A stretch of DNA of 35,568 nt from Nitrospirota bacterium (lineage in GTDB: Bacteria; Nitrospirota; Thermodesulfovibrionia; UBA6902), in assembly GCA_011040095.1 (NCBI GenBank), contig DRDE01000083.1:1-35568 (forward strand), written 5' to 3'. Position numbers and translations under genes: made by a program. Numbering within the stretch: position 1 is the first letter of the stretch; the number at the start of each line of letters is the position of its first letter. This document shows positions 17,463 to 26,400 of this stretch, piece by piece. The notes beneath the pieces are model-generated. The model ran no database searches. It was not told the DNA's origin and worked only from the letters and a program-made list of their open reading frames with translations.

Positions 17463-17603
17463 GTTATATTTATAAATAAAAATCAAAAAAAGTGTCCTGG
17501 GGTTTTGCATTCTCCTGAGTAGTTACAAAAAATGTTTATATGATTTATCTCATACAATTTAAACTATAAATTTGTTTCTATAAATAGAGAAGGAGAAAAG
17601 ATT

Positions 17604-17798
17604 ATGAAAAAACCCGTTATTGATTTTGATGAGTGCGTTGGATGCGGTTCATGTGTTGAGATATGTCCCGAGGTGTTTGAACTTAATGAAGATGACAATA
17701 AAGCCTATGTCCGGGCAGAGGATAAATGCGATACCTGTGATTGCGGGGAAGCCGTAGATGTATGCCCGACAGAAGCAATAACACTTGCCGGAGAATAA
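17604..17798 (+). CDS. Small acidic ferredoxin with unusual cysteine set
   Basis: A 64-aa ferredoxin, probably carrying one 4Fe-4S cluster like the Desulfovibrio type. Cys11, 14, 17 (CVGCGSC) and the late Cys54-Pro55 fit the four cluster ligands; Cys21 and Cys42 would be the disulfide pair in that family. Two further cysteines, Cys45 and Cys47 in KCDTCDC, are extra. A degenerate second cluster site is therefore also possible. It has a strong ribosome site (GAAGGAG). It stands 38 nt before a cupin gene, with a paralogue after that. It may supply electrons to the Rnf complex or other redox enzymes; the partner is not shown by the sequence. Confidence 0.9.
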   Translation: MKKPVIDFDECVGCGSCVEICPEVFELNEDDNKAYVRAEDKCDTCDCGEAVDVCPTEAITLAGE

Positions 17799-17836
17799 GA
17801 GACTTCAACGGATAAATATTTCAATAGGAGGTTGAA

Positions 17837-18151
17837 ATGGCGATTCTTGATTTGAAAAAACTTATAAAATTTTATCCTGATAAAATATCCCGGGAGATGC
17901 TTGACGACAAGCCCGAGATGAGGATTGCGCTTATGTGCCTTGAGCCGGGGCAGAAACTGGATCCGCACAAAGCGCCTCTCAGGCTGTTAATGTATGTTGT
18001 TGAAGGCAGGGGCACATTTACAGTCGGGGATGAACGGATTGAGGCGGATGAGAAAACCTGCATCCCGTGTGACCCGATGGTCCAGCATGGTTTTTCGGCT
18101 GACAAGGGCGAAAGGCTTGTTGTGATGGCAATAGTGACTCCTGTTGAGTAA
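17837..18151 (+). CDS. Cupin-domain protein
   Basis: A 104-aa single-domain cupin. The two cupin motifs are visible: LDPHKAPLRLLMYVVEGRG with the glycine turn, and the later CIPCDPMVQHGFSADKG. Only part of the usual metal-binding His/Glu set is kept (His in DPHKAP and VQHG), so metal binding is uncertain. Its strong ribosome site is AGGAGG. It is sandwiched between two related small ferredoxins, likely one transcript with the first. Catalytic, sensory and simple binding roles are all open. Confidence 0.82.
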   Translation: MAILDLKKLIKFYPDKISREMLDDKPEMRIALMCLEPGQKLDPHKAPLRLLMYVVEGRGTFTVGDERIEADEKTCIPCDPMVQHGFSADKGERLVVMAIVTPVE

Positions 18152-18320
18152 AACCGGATGAGCTGCAGTTAATTAGAGTTTTTTATAAATAGATTAGCGC
18201 CTTATCCAACGACTTAATATGTGATAGAATACTATTAATACTTTTCAGTATCTTAAAAAAATTTACCATAGTAAACCAAGTCTGATTTTCAGGCTAAACT
18301 ATTTATAACGGGAGGTAAAT

Positions 18321-18506
18321 ATGCAAAAACCGGTAATTGACTATGACGGATGTGAGGGGTGCGGCACATGTGTTGAACTTTGCCCTGAAGTGTTTGATAT
18401 GGGAGATGATGAAAAAGCATTTGTCAAGGCAGAGGACAAATGTGACACCTGTGACTGTGAAGAGGCGGCTAATACGTGCCCTACAGAAGCAATAACTTTC
18501 GAATAA
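18321..18506 (+). CDS. Second small ferredoxin, paralogue of the 17604 gene
   Basis: A 61-aa ferredoxin about two-thirds identical to the one at 17604-17798 by eye. It keeps every cysteine: Cys11, 14, 17, 21 (CEGCGTCVELC), then Cys41, 44 and 46 in KCDTCDC, and Cys53 before Pro. Conservation of the extra KCDTCDC cysteines in both copies suggests they matter. A good ribosome site (GGGAGG) precedes the start. The 169-nt gap after the cupin gene holds AT-rich sequence in which a separate promoter could lie. It is probably a local duplication. Confidence 0.9.
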   Translation: MQKPVIDYDGCEGCGTCVELCPEVFDMGDDEKAFVKAEDKCDTCDCEEAANTCPTEAITFE

Positions 18507-18885
18507 TAAGAATAGTCTGCAAAAAACAGGATAGATATCCCGCAGGCAATTATGTATCTGCTGCCGGCGGGATATCTATTATTGTAACCGTTCACGGTTA
18601 TCCTGATATAGCGTGAGTTAAAGGTATAAAGCAAAAGACTTTTTGGACAAATATTTCTAATCCCTTACCGTTGGAACAAACACACAACCCTGATCCTTAA
18701 AAAATCATAAAATCAGGTCCTGCGGGTTCTATTAATAAAATTATATATCTTATAATAATCTCTTATTTGACAATACAGGGGGGAAAATGATATAAAAGCG
18801 CATTCTATCAAACTGTTATAAGCATATCGACCTGCGCGGAAATTTCTGTTAAGTTTAAACATATAATACTTTCCTTTTGCTTAAA
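18507..18885. other. Intergenic region after the second ferredoxin
   Basis: These 379 bases contain the terminator-like hairpin at 18531-18579, a small inverted repeat TAACCG/CGGTTA at about 18585-18600, and then AT-rich sequence leading to the envelope operon. No gene, tRNA or clear promoter was seen. Confidence 0.5.
18531..18579 (+). terminator. Terminator-like hairpin after the second ferredoxin
   Basis: A perfect 13-bp stem ATAGATATCCCGC / GCGGGATATCTAT encloses 23 nt that can pair further (GGCA with TGCC). The 3' side runs into TATTATTGT rather than a pure T-tract. It sits 25 nt after the stop codon, so transcription end or mRNA protection is likely. Confidence 0.6.
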
Positions 18886-19806
18886 ATGAAAAAATATTGT
18901 ATCTGCTATTTATTTGCCTTTATCTTTCTCTCTTCTGTCCTTGCATCGTCGGCATCAGGCGGGCAGGTCGTTACAAAAGAGTTACGGCAGTGGGCAAAGA
19001 AAACAGTGAAAGAAGAAAAGACGCTCCAGGCGCTCCAGGGGCAAAATACGGCGGCTGTCCTGTATTTCCGTAATAAAACCGGACAGCCGGAATTGGACCC
19101 CGTGCAAAAGGGCATGGCCATTATGCTCATAACCGATCTCTCCACCATAAAAGGCATCCGGGTAGTTGAAAGGATCAAGGTTCAGGCATTGACCGAGGAG
19201 ACAGGTCTCGGTGTCTCCGGGCTGGTTGACCCTGACACTGCTCCGCGTATCGGGAAACTGTTAGGCGCCCGCTGGATAGTAGGCGGGGACATCCTGCAGG
19301 ACAGCCCGGTCCGGATTCAGTCAAACCTTCTGGATGTGCCGGCAGCGGAGATACTCGGCAATGCAACAGCAGGGGGCAGTCTGACGGATTTATTCAGGAT
19401 GGAAAAAGAGCTTCTTTTTAAGATCGTTGATCTCCTGAAGATTGAGCTTACCCCCACTCAGAGGGAGGCGCTGAAAAAACCCTGTTCAACCAGCAGCAAC
19501 GCCCTTCTCGCTTTTTTTAAGGGGATTGATGCCGGCGACCGGGGGAATTATGAAGACGCAGCCCGGTTTTATGAAAGCGCTCTGAAAGACGACCCGTATA
19601 TCTGCAGCGCCGGGGACGCCCTCCGGGAGCTGCGGGCGCTTGGCCTGGTTACTGCCAGGAAGAGAAGCGGCAAACTTCTGCAGTCATTAAGGGACAGCGT
19701 TTCACTGACGGATCAGTTGACCGCGGAATATCCGGCCAAAAGGACAGGCAAGCCTGAAGATACGCCGACTCCCATTGGAATCGACATTACTTTTTCAGAT
19801 CAGTAA
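18886..19806 (+). CDS. Secreted CsgG/TolB-like protein with TPR-like tail
   Basis: A 306-aa exported protein. A signal peptide covers residues about 1-25 (CYLFAFIFLSSVLASSASG) with no lipobox cysteine. The middle resembles the CsgG/FlgO-type alpha/beta domain: AVLYFRNKTGQPELDPVQKG, then TIKGIRVVERIKVQALTEE and LGARWIVGGDILQ. A later segment (about residues 205-245, LAFFKGIDAGDRGNYEDAAR) looks like one or two TPR helices. CsgG relatives sense or build envelope structures. The ATG at 18886 was chosen over an upstream TTG; neither has a ribosome site. It heads a three-gene envelope operon. The exact function is unknown. Confidence 0.65.
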   Translation: MKKYCICYLFAFIFLSSVLASSASGGQVVTKELRQWAKKTVKEEKTLQALQGQNTAAVLYFRNKTGQPELDPVQKGMAIMLITDLSTIKGIRVVERIKVQALTEETGLGVSGLVDPDTAPRIGKLLGARWIVGGDILQDSPVRIQSNLLDVPAAEILGNATAGGSLTDLFRMEKELLFKIVDLLKIELTPTQREALKKPCSTSSNALLAFFKGIDAGDRGNYEDAARFYESALKDDPYICSAGDALRELRALGLVTARKRSGKLLQSLRDSVSLTDQLTAEYPAKRTGKPEDTPTPIGIDITFSDQ

Positions 19807-19825
19807 ACAGGTTATGAGGAAATCC

Positions 19826-21010
19826 ATGAAAAAGATATTGATGATGCCGGCCCTTGCAATATTTTTATTAACCGCCGGCTGCGGCAGCGGGGACAGCGGC
19901 CTGTCCGGCAATACGCCCGGCACAACTGCCGTAACAATAAATTTTGGGAATACAGACGCGGCAGCCAATGCAGGCGCAGTGAGCGCAACATCCACCATCC
20001 CATCCGCTGTAGTCAGTATCAGGATAACAGTTTCAGCCGATGACATGGTTACCGTTGAAGAAGTTGTTCCGGTTGCCGGAGAGAGTTCCGTCTCCGTAAC
20101 ACTCGACATTTTAAACGGGCCTGACAGGCATATAGTGTTAGAGGCCATGACCTCATCAGGAGTTGTGCTTTACAGGGGCGAGACATGGCTTGACCTTAAC
20201 GGAAAATCTCTTACAATCACAATCGACCTGGCTGCGACAAGCTCCTGCCGTCTCTATGTCGATGTAAACGCAGGGGCTGATGATTCGGACTGTTCCAACC
20301 CCGATACTCCATGCAAAACGATTACTTATGCCCTTACACAAACGGACGGGAATGAAGAGATATGTATAGATGCGGGAACCTATGACAGCGCTGCAGGGGA
20401 GACATTCCCCATAGCTTTGAAGCAGGGCGCATCACTTAACTGCCGGGGAGATAACCACACAACAATAATAACCAACAGTAGTACCACAGATACGATAGTG
20501 GGCGCACCAAGCGCCTCTGTTGAAGGATGTAAAATAAGCGTCACCAACGTTGTTTCCGCAATAGATGACAACGGGGCCGTAATTACCGTCAATGACTGTT
20601 TTATAGATGGCGGCTCTGATATAAATGGAATATATCTGTCGGCCGGTTCTACTGTGAGCAATTCAACTATCACTAAGTTCAAGGTGGGAGAAGTAGGAGG
20701 CACAGGGATAATTGTAAGCAGCGGCAGTCCGTCCATCACAGGCAATACGATTACCGGAAATTCATACGGGATATCCATCCTGAGCGGCGGTACGCCCACG
20801 ATTAACAATAATGTACTGAGCTGTAATACTATCGTTGATCTGTTAAACAATACAACCGGCAGCACGATTAATGCACGCAGCAACCGCTGGGACAATAGCA
20901 CGCCTTCCGAGGTATCGGGTACCTGCAATCTGGGAGAGGATATCTGCAATTCCAATTTCGGCAGTGTTGACTATACAGGCAGCACCCAAGCAGCATCTCC
21001 GTGCCCGTAG
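19826..21010 (+). CDS. Lipoprotein with DUF1565-type right-handed beta-helix
   Basis: A 394-aa predicted lipoprotein. The signal peptide ends in the lipobox LTAGC with Cys19 as the lipidated residue. Residues about 30-130 form a beta-rich domain, then RLYVDVNAGADDSDCSNPD begins a DUF1565/pectate-lyase-like beta-helix. Repeating turns such as SITGNTITGNSYGISILSGG and TPTINNNVLSCN are typical of such helices. The frame is open further upstream, but ATG 19826 has a good GAGGA ribosome site and gives the signal peptide, so it is the likely start. It lies 19 nt after the CsgG-like gene. It probably binds or displays carbohydrate at the cell surface; no catalytic residues are evident. Confidence 0.75.
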   Translation: MKKILMMPALAIFLLTAGCGSGDSGLSGNTPGTTAVTINFGNTDAAANAGAVSATSTIPSAVVSIRITVSADDMVTVEEVVPVAGESSVSVTLDILNGPDRHIVLEAMTSSGVVLYRGETWLDLNGKSLTITIDLAATSSCRLYVDVNAGADDSDCSNPDTPCKTITYALTQTDGNEEICIDAGTYDSAAGETFPIALKQGASLNCRGDNHTTIITNSSTTDTIVGAPSASVEGCKISVTNVVSAIDDNGAVITVNDCFIDGGSDINGIYLSAGSTVSNSTITKFKVGEVGGTGIIVSSGSPSITGNTITGNSYGISILSGGTPTINNNVLSCNTIVDLLNNTTGSTINARSNRWDNSTPSEVSGTCNLGEDICNSNFGSVDYTGSTQAASPCP

Positions 21011-21022
21011 CAACCACGGCAA

Positions 21023-22177
21023 ATGACTATTATGAGACAAAAGACAATAACAGGCATATTTATACTGGTCTTGAGCGCTGTATATCTTTTTTTTAATGTT
21101 AATACAGTCGCGGCATCCGGCATCAGCGCTCAGACCGGTTTCCAGGTTGACTGGTGGAGAGACAATAAAGACAACAAGGCCGTACAGGCCAGTATCCCTG
21201 TTAAAATCGAGGCCCGTCAGGGAGACTATTCATTAAGCCTGCTGACCGGCTATGCCAATACCCACGTTGAGCCGGCCGACCGGGAAAACCGGACCTTATC
21301 CCATATCCTCGACACAAAGGTCAACTTTTCTTACGCTATATTGGAAAAGCTGCCTGTAGACGTGCTGCTCGGGCTTGATCTCAACCTCCCGACAGGCAAG
21401 ACGGATTTCGTGCAGGAGGAGCTGGTACTGATTATGGACCCTGATATTATTGCAATCAACACCTTCGGGGAAGGATATAATGTCAACCCGACTGTGTCTG
21501 TTGTCAAGGACTGGGGCATATGGACAGCCGGCATGGGCGTGGGTTATCTCTGGCGCAGGGAATATGATTTCAGCAAAAACCTGCAGGATTACGACCCGGG
21601 GGACATTGTCAATGCAACCGCCGAGGTCCGGTACTACTTTTCACCAGCCTGGAGCACCCGTTTTTTCGGCGGTTACGCATGGTACGGCAAAGACAGGGTG
21701 GAAGGTGAAGACTTCGCCCAGCCAGGGGAGCACTACCTCCTGGGGCTCGGTCTTTACTATGACGAGACCGGATGGGACGCAGGCTTTGAGATCAAGACGA
21801 TCCTGAGGGATAAGAGTAAATTCCAGGAGACAACAGGCGGACTTTTTACCGAAGACAGCAATGGCCGGGGCCGGGAGTTTACAACTGATCTTTTGCTGGC
21901 ATATATTGTAAACGACAAGACCGCCTTAAATGCGTCCCTCCGGGGACTTTATATCATGGATAATGACTATCCCGCGGATTCATCCCGCTTTGTGGGCAGC
22001 AGGATGAAAGCAGCGCTCAATCTGGGAGTCAGCAGGAGGATATACCGGAATTTTGAATATGAAGTAAATGTTAAAGGGTTTGTGATGCATGATGAAGAGG
22101 CCAACTTCCCGGAGACCCGTAATGCGCGCGACTTCACCGGACTTTCAACAGTGGTCGGGCTTACCACGAGCTTTTGA
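21023..22177 (+). CDS. Outer-membrane beta-barrel protein
   Basis: A 384-aa protein with a signal peptide (hydrophobic ITGIFILVLSAVYLFFNVN, cleavage near VAASG) and alternating amphipathic strands rich in Tyr/Trp/Gly, ending in a terminal Phe (VVGLTTSF), the mark of a BAM-assembled barrel. It is probably a barrel of 14-16 strands. No plug or specific porin motif is seen. It is 12 nt after the beta-helix lipoprotein, so the three genes likely form one surface-associated unit. The start may be the ATG at 21023 or the one three codons on. Confidence 0.75.
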   Translation: MTIMRQKTITGIFILVLSAVYLFFNVNTVAASGISAQTGFQVDWWRDNKDNKAVQASIPVKIEARQGDYSLSLLTGYANTHVEPADRENRTLSHILDTKVNFSYAILEKLPVDVLLGLDLNLPTGKTDFVQEELVLIMDPDIIAINTFGEGYNVNPTVSVVKDWGIWTAGMGVGYLWRREYDFSKNLQDYDPGDIVNATAEVRYYFSPAWSTRFFGGYAWYGKDRVEGEDFAQPGEHYLLGLGLYYDETGWDAGFEIKTILRDKSKFQETTGGLFTEDSNGRGREFTTDLLLAYIVNDKTALNASLRGLYIMDNDYPADSSRFVGSRMKAALNLGVSRRIYRNFEYEVNVKGFVMHDEEANFPETRNARDFTGLSTVVGLTTSF

Positions 22178-22241
22178 GAGAATTCACATCACAGTTGCAT
22201 AAAAATATCGCAAGCCGGCAGGAGAACCTGCTTATACAGCA

Positions 22242-22466
22242 TTAAGAATTCTTCAGATTTCGTAATGCTGATCTCCTTCTTATAGAATGATACCTATTAG
22301 CGCCAACCACAGTAAACCCTTCTTCTTTTGCAGCCTGTTTTACCTTCTTCTCATTAGACAGGAAAAGAAAATATTTCAATTTTTCTCCAAGCGCTTTTAC
22401 ATGTGCTTACCCAGGATGGATATTGTGATTTTCTGCTATTTCTTCTGCTTTCTTTTTTTGATGCAT
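22242..22466 (-). pseudogene. Remnant of a possible PIN-like (VapC/DUF3368-type) gene
   Basis: The minus strand from ATG 22464-22466 reads MHQKKKAEEIAENHNIHPG, then an in-frame TAA, then AHVKALGEKL and FLSNEKKVKQAAKEEGFTVV. The pattern 'xGxAHV-ALGEKL ... LSNEKKVKQAAKEEGFTVVG' resembles the middle of DUF3368-type PIN proteins, including the in-frame stop where a Glu is usual. The end (RYHSIRRRSALRNLKNS) is not recognisable. This is a low-confidence resemblance by eye; a chance frame is possible. Confidence 0.3.
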
Positions 22467-22488
22467 TAAAAACCTTGAGATAGTAAAG

Positions 22489-22564
22489 TAACCCCCTTAA
22501 TCCCCCTTAACCTAAGGGGAGGAGTAAACTCCCCTCTTAGGTTAAGAGGGGCCGGGGGGAGTTA
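22489..22564. repeat. Dispersed C/G-tract hairpin repeat
   Basis: An imperfect 76-nt inverted repeat. The best part is CTTAACCTAAG paired with CTTAGGTTAAG, inside which GGGGAG pairs with CTCCCC around GAGTAAA; outside are runs of CCCCC opposed to GGGGGG. Such units are often scattered in Nitrospirota and Desulfobacterota genomes. Its right edge supplies the stop codon of the minus-strand fragment at 22562-22645. Confidence 0.7.
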
Positions 22565-22645
22565 TCCAAATTCCTCTTTTATACTTTCAGCAGCCTCTAT
22601 CCATTGCTGGAGTTGATTTTCATTTGTGAAATATGAGTTTTTCAT
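22562..22645 (-). pseudogene. Small gene remnant trapped between two repeats
   Basis: The minus strand reads MKNSYFTNENQLQQWIEAAE then SIKEEFG and stops at a TAA contributed by the edge of the hairpin repeat (22562-22564). The helical, charged sequence looks like a genuine protein start. It ends abruptly where the repeat begins, and its upstream side abuts the MITE-like element at 22665. Together with the PIN-like remnant downstream on the same strand, it could be a decayed toxin-antitoxin pair. That is inference only. Confidence 0.35.
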
Positions 22646-22664
22646 TTCTGTAATTCTATAATAA

Positions 22665-22807
22665 GAGGCTCTTGCAAAAGTCTTTATTCGTCATTCCCGA
22701 GGTCTTTATCAGGAATCCAGTATTTTTTAAAATCAAAGACTTCTGGATACCCGCTTTCGCGGGTATGACAACAACAGCGATTCTCTCGATACTTTTGCAA
22801 GAGGCTC
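22665..22807. mobile_element. MITE-like element with 17-bp terminal inverted repeats
   Basis: A 143-nt non-coding unit. Ends are GAGGCTCTTGCAAAAGT (22665-22681) and ACTTTTGCAAGAGGCTC (22791-22807), 16/17 complementary. The interior has GTCATTCCCGAG, AGGAATCCAG and an 8-bp hairpin ATACCCGC-TTTC-GCGGGTAT. A possible target duplication ATAAT flanks it (22658-22662, two extra bases from the left end, and 22808-22812). No transposase is inside, so it would depend on one elsewhere. The 200 nt up to 23006 hold nothing else supported beyond AT-rich leader. Confidence 0.7.
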
Positions 22808-23006
22808 ATAATTCTAACCTTATTGTCTCGATATTAAATGAAGTGTAAAAGTTTGATTTAATTACTATCCTCATAAACTGTATTTGCATGTGTTTGGGCT
22901 TTTACTTCTTGCTGTTTAGAGGGATTTAGATTAAAATTAAACGATCGATTTTAAAGGGGAAACGGGCATCACGTTTTCAAATTACAAATCAAGACCCACT
23001 TAATGA

Positions 23007-23432
23007 ATGTATAAGACAACAAACATATTCAAGCTTCACGCTGATATCCTCTCAGACTATAAGCAATTCGTCGGCAGTTTCATTAACATTAGTGATGAAC
23101 AAATTAAGAAGATTGTAGAAGAAGAGATACGCACGGGACGATTCTGGCCGGACCCTCTTATACAATTCAATCCATCTTTTGAAATCCTTGGCCCTGCAAA
23201 TGAATTTTCTGGTGACGGGAAGCTTCTCCATCCGGATACAGCGCATATTTTTAAGGACTATCACCTGTTCAAACATCAGGTGGAAGCTATTGATCTTGGG
23301 AATCAATATCGTGATTTTATAGTTACTTCCGGCACAGGCTCGGGCAAATCGCTTACATATTTAGGAACTATATTCAACTATTTACTTAAGAGCAAACAGG
23401 GCAAGGGAATGATGGGGAGAAGCTGCTCATGA
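23007..23432 (+). pseudogene. N-terminal fragment of a large DEAD/DEAH (DUF1998-type) helicase
   Basis: A 141-aa reading frame that begins like the large helicases of restriction/defence islands: an N-terminal helical region, then FWPDPLIQFNPSFE, LLHPDTAHIF, the Q-like FKHQVEAIDL and Walker A TSGTGSGKS. It breaks off about 20 residues after Walker A into unrelated QGKGMMGRSCS and stops. The complete proteins are typically well over 1000 aa with DEAH, helicase C and DUF1998 parts, all missing here. The fragment still overlaps the next gene by ATGA, so it may be translated. Base composition is AT-richer than in the genes that follow, placing the junction at about 23390-23430. Its exact family (DrmA-, DruE- or MrfA-like) cannot be told from this piece. 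Confidence 0.75.
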
Positions 23433-26400
23433 CATCATCCGGCCTTGGAACATCCGGCATCCGGGACAACCACCATCGGGGATCAATTGGCAATTTTCTC
23501 AAAGAGAAGATTCTCCAAGACTCAGATCTCTCATTCGTCTCCGCTTATTTCACCATTTATGCCTATGCCGCCCTCAAGGACCAGCTTGACCAGGTTAATC
23601 ATCTCCGGTTCCTGTTCGGAGAACCACAATTCATCCAATCACTTGACCCTGACAAAACAGAGAAAAAGGCCTTCAGGATTGAGAACGACGCTCTTGCGCT
23701 TGAGAACAAGCTGCAACAGAAACGCGTGGCGAGAGAATGCGCTGACTGGCTGAAAGCGAAAGCAGAAATCAGATCGATTATCAAACCGGGCTTCCTTCAC
23801 GGCAAGATGTACCACATGGACAACAATGGCGTTCAAGAAGCCATTGTCGGAAGCTCGAACTTTACGGTGCGCGGCCTTGGTCTGGGCGCTTCGGGCAACA
23901 ACATCGAGCTTAATCTGGAAGTTGATAGCGCCAGAGATCGAAAAGACCTGAAAAATTGGTTCGACGAGGTTTGGAACGACACGGACCTCGTTGAAGACGT
24001 CAAGTCTGAAGTCCTGAACTACCTTTCTCTGTTATATCAGAATCATTCACCGGAGTTCGTTTACTTCAAGACGCTCTTTCACGTATTTGAAGATTACTTG
24101 TCGGAGGCAGAACGTGGTGGCCTCCTCAACGAGAAGACCGGCTTCTTTGAATCCGACGTGTGGGACATGCTCTATGAATTCCAGAAGGACGGCGTAAAGG
24201 GCGCGATCAATAAGATCCTGAAGCATCATGGCTGCATCATCGCAGACAGTGTCGGCCTGGGGAAAACATTCGAAGCGTTGGCAATCATCAAGTATTTTGA
24301 ACTTCTCAACGGTCGCGTGCTCGTCCTCTGCCCCAAAAAGCTGGAGGATAACTGGAAGGTCTACCGCGAAAACGACACACGCAACCCGCTCCTCAGGGAT
24401 CGGTTTGCTTTCACTGTGCTGGCTCATACCGATTTGGGGCGGGATGCCTATGAAACTCACAATTGGGGCAATTATGATCTCGTGGTTATTGATGAGTCTC
24501 ACAACTTTCGCAATAACGCCGGGGGTAAGGTTCAGGAAGACGGCACTCGCAAGACTACGCGTTACGAGTTTCTGATGGAACGGGTTCTTCAGACGGGCGT
24601 GGATACCAGGGTGCTGCTGCTCTCAGCAACCCCGGTGAACAATAGCCTCAAGGATTTACGAAACCAGTTCCTGCTGATCACACAAAATCAGGACATGGCC
24701 TTCCACGAGTCGCTTGGCATCTACAGCATCGCTCAGGCGATGAAGAATGCGCAGACCCACTTTACGCAGTGGGCGGACCCGAAAAAGAACCCGGAACGTA
24801 AGGTCAGCCGTCTACTCGACGTCCTGGATTCCACATTCTTCAAGTTGCTTGACGAACTCACAATAGCACGGTCCCGTCGACATATCATCAGCTACTACGG
24901 GACTAAGGATATGGGCGAATTCCCCAAAAGGCTTAAACCAATAGCCCTGCACCCGGCTACGGATATCAAGGGATACTTTCCGTCCTACGATGAATTGCAT
25001 GCGGCTATCTCGGAATATAAGCTGAGTATTTTTAATCCGACCGCCTATCTGGAAGACGCCCATGTGAACCGCTATATCAAGGACAGCGAGCAGTTGGTCA
25101 TTTTCAACGACCAGAAAAAACGCGAGTCCTATTTGATTGGCATGATGCGCGTGAACTACCTGAAGCGGCTCGAAAGCTCTGTGCACAGCTTCGAGGTCTC
25201 GATCGACCGAACGATCAAAAAAATCGAGGATCTGTTGACGAAGATCGACCACTTCGAAGGCAACTTCGATGAGTACACGAGTCCTGATATGTTCAAGGAC
25301 CAAGGAGAGGAAGAGGAGGCTGAGCTGCTGGAAAGGCTGATGGTAGGCAAGAAGCTCTCGATCCGGTTGGAGCACATGAAACGCGGGGAATGGAAAAAGG
25401 ACCTCAAGAAGGACCGCACACAGTTAATTGCCATCCACGAGAAGGCTGCGGCCGTCACTGCGGACCGCGACGCCAAGCTTCAGGAGTTGAAACGTCTGAT
25501 CCAGAACAAGATCAACCGCCCACTTAACAATGACAATCGGAAGGCGCTGGTTTTTACCGCCTTTTCCGACACTGCACAATACCTCTATGCAAACCTGAAG
25601 GACTGGGTGTCTGAGGAGATGGGCTTGCACTGCGCGCTGGTTACCGGCACTGGCGACAACCGTACCACCTTCAAGCAGGCTGGCTATGTCCGCCAGACCG
25701 ATTTCATCTCCATTCTGACCAACTTCTCGCCCCGCTCCAAGCTCCGTGAGAAGATGCCGAACATGCCGCAGGAGGGCGAGATCGACATCCTTATCGCTAC
25801 GGACTGCATTTCAGAGGGACAGAACCTGCAGGACTGCGATTATCTCATTAACTATGACATCCACTGGAACCCGGTGCGGATCATCCAGCGCTTCGGCCGA
25901 ATAGACCGCCTGGGCAGCATTAATAAGCAGATTCAGCTCGTCAACTTCTGGCCCACTGATGATCTGAATAAGTACATCAATCTCAAGGACCGCGTCGAAG
26001 CGCGTATGGCGATGGTGGACCTTGCTGCCAGCGGCGCGGACAACCTTCTCGATCCCGATCAACTCGAAGCCCTGGTAGCTGAAGAACTGACCTATCGTGA
26101 GAAGCAGCTTATCCGGCTCAGAGACGAGGTGATCGATCTGGAGGAGATGGACGACAACGTATCGCTCAGTGAATTTACGCTCGACGATTTCCGGGTTGAA
26201 CTCATGAATTTCCTGGCCAACAACCGCAAACAACTGGAGGAAGCCCCGTTGGGCCTCTATGCCGTGACACCGACGCTTGACGGAATGAAGGGCGCTGAGC
26301 TGTTTGACAAGAACTGGCACGAGATCGTGAAACCCGGTGTGATCTTCTGCTTGCGGCACAAGCACCCGCCGCAGGAGAAACGGTCCTCCAACATTAATCC

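Noticed and set aside
17480-17520. Sigma-54 promoter before the ferredoxin gene (TGGGGTTTTGCA)
   Set aside because: The GG and GC elements do not have the required 10-nt spacing, and the -24 element is poor.
19775-19825. Extended N-terminus of the beta-helix lipoprotein
   Set aside because: It would bury the lipoprotein signal peptide; ATG 19826 has a good ribosome site and a correct leader.
22287-22469. 60-codon plus-strand gene rich in Phe
   Set aside because: Low-complexity sequence that is the complement of the more protein-like minus-strand remnant.
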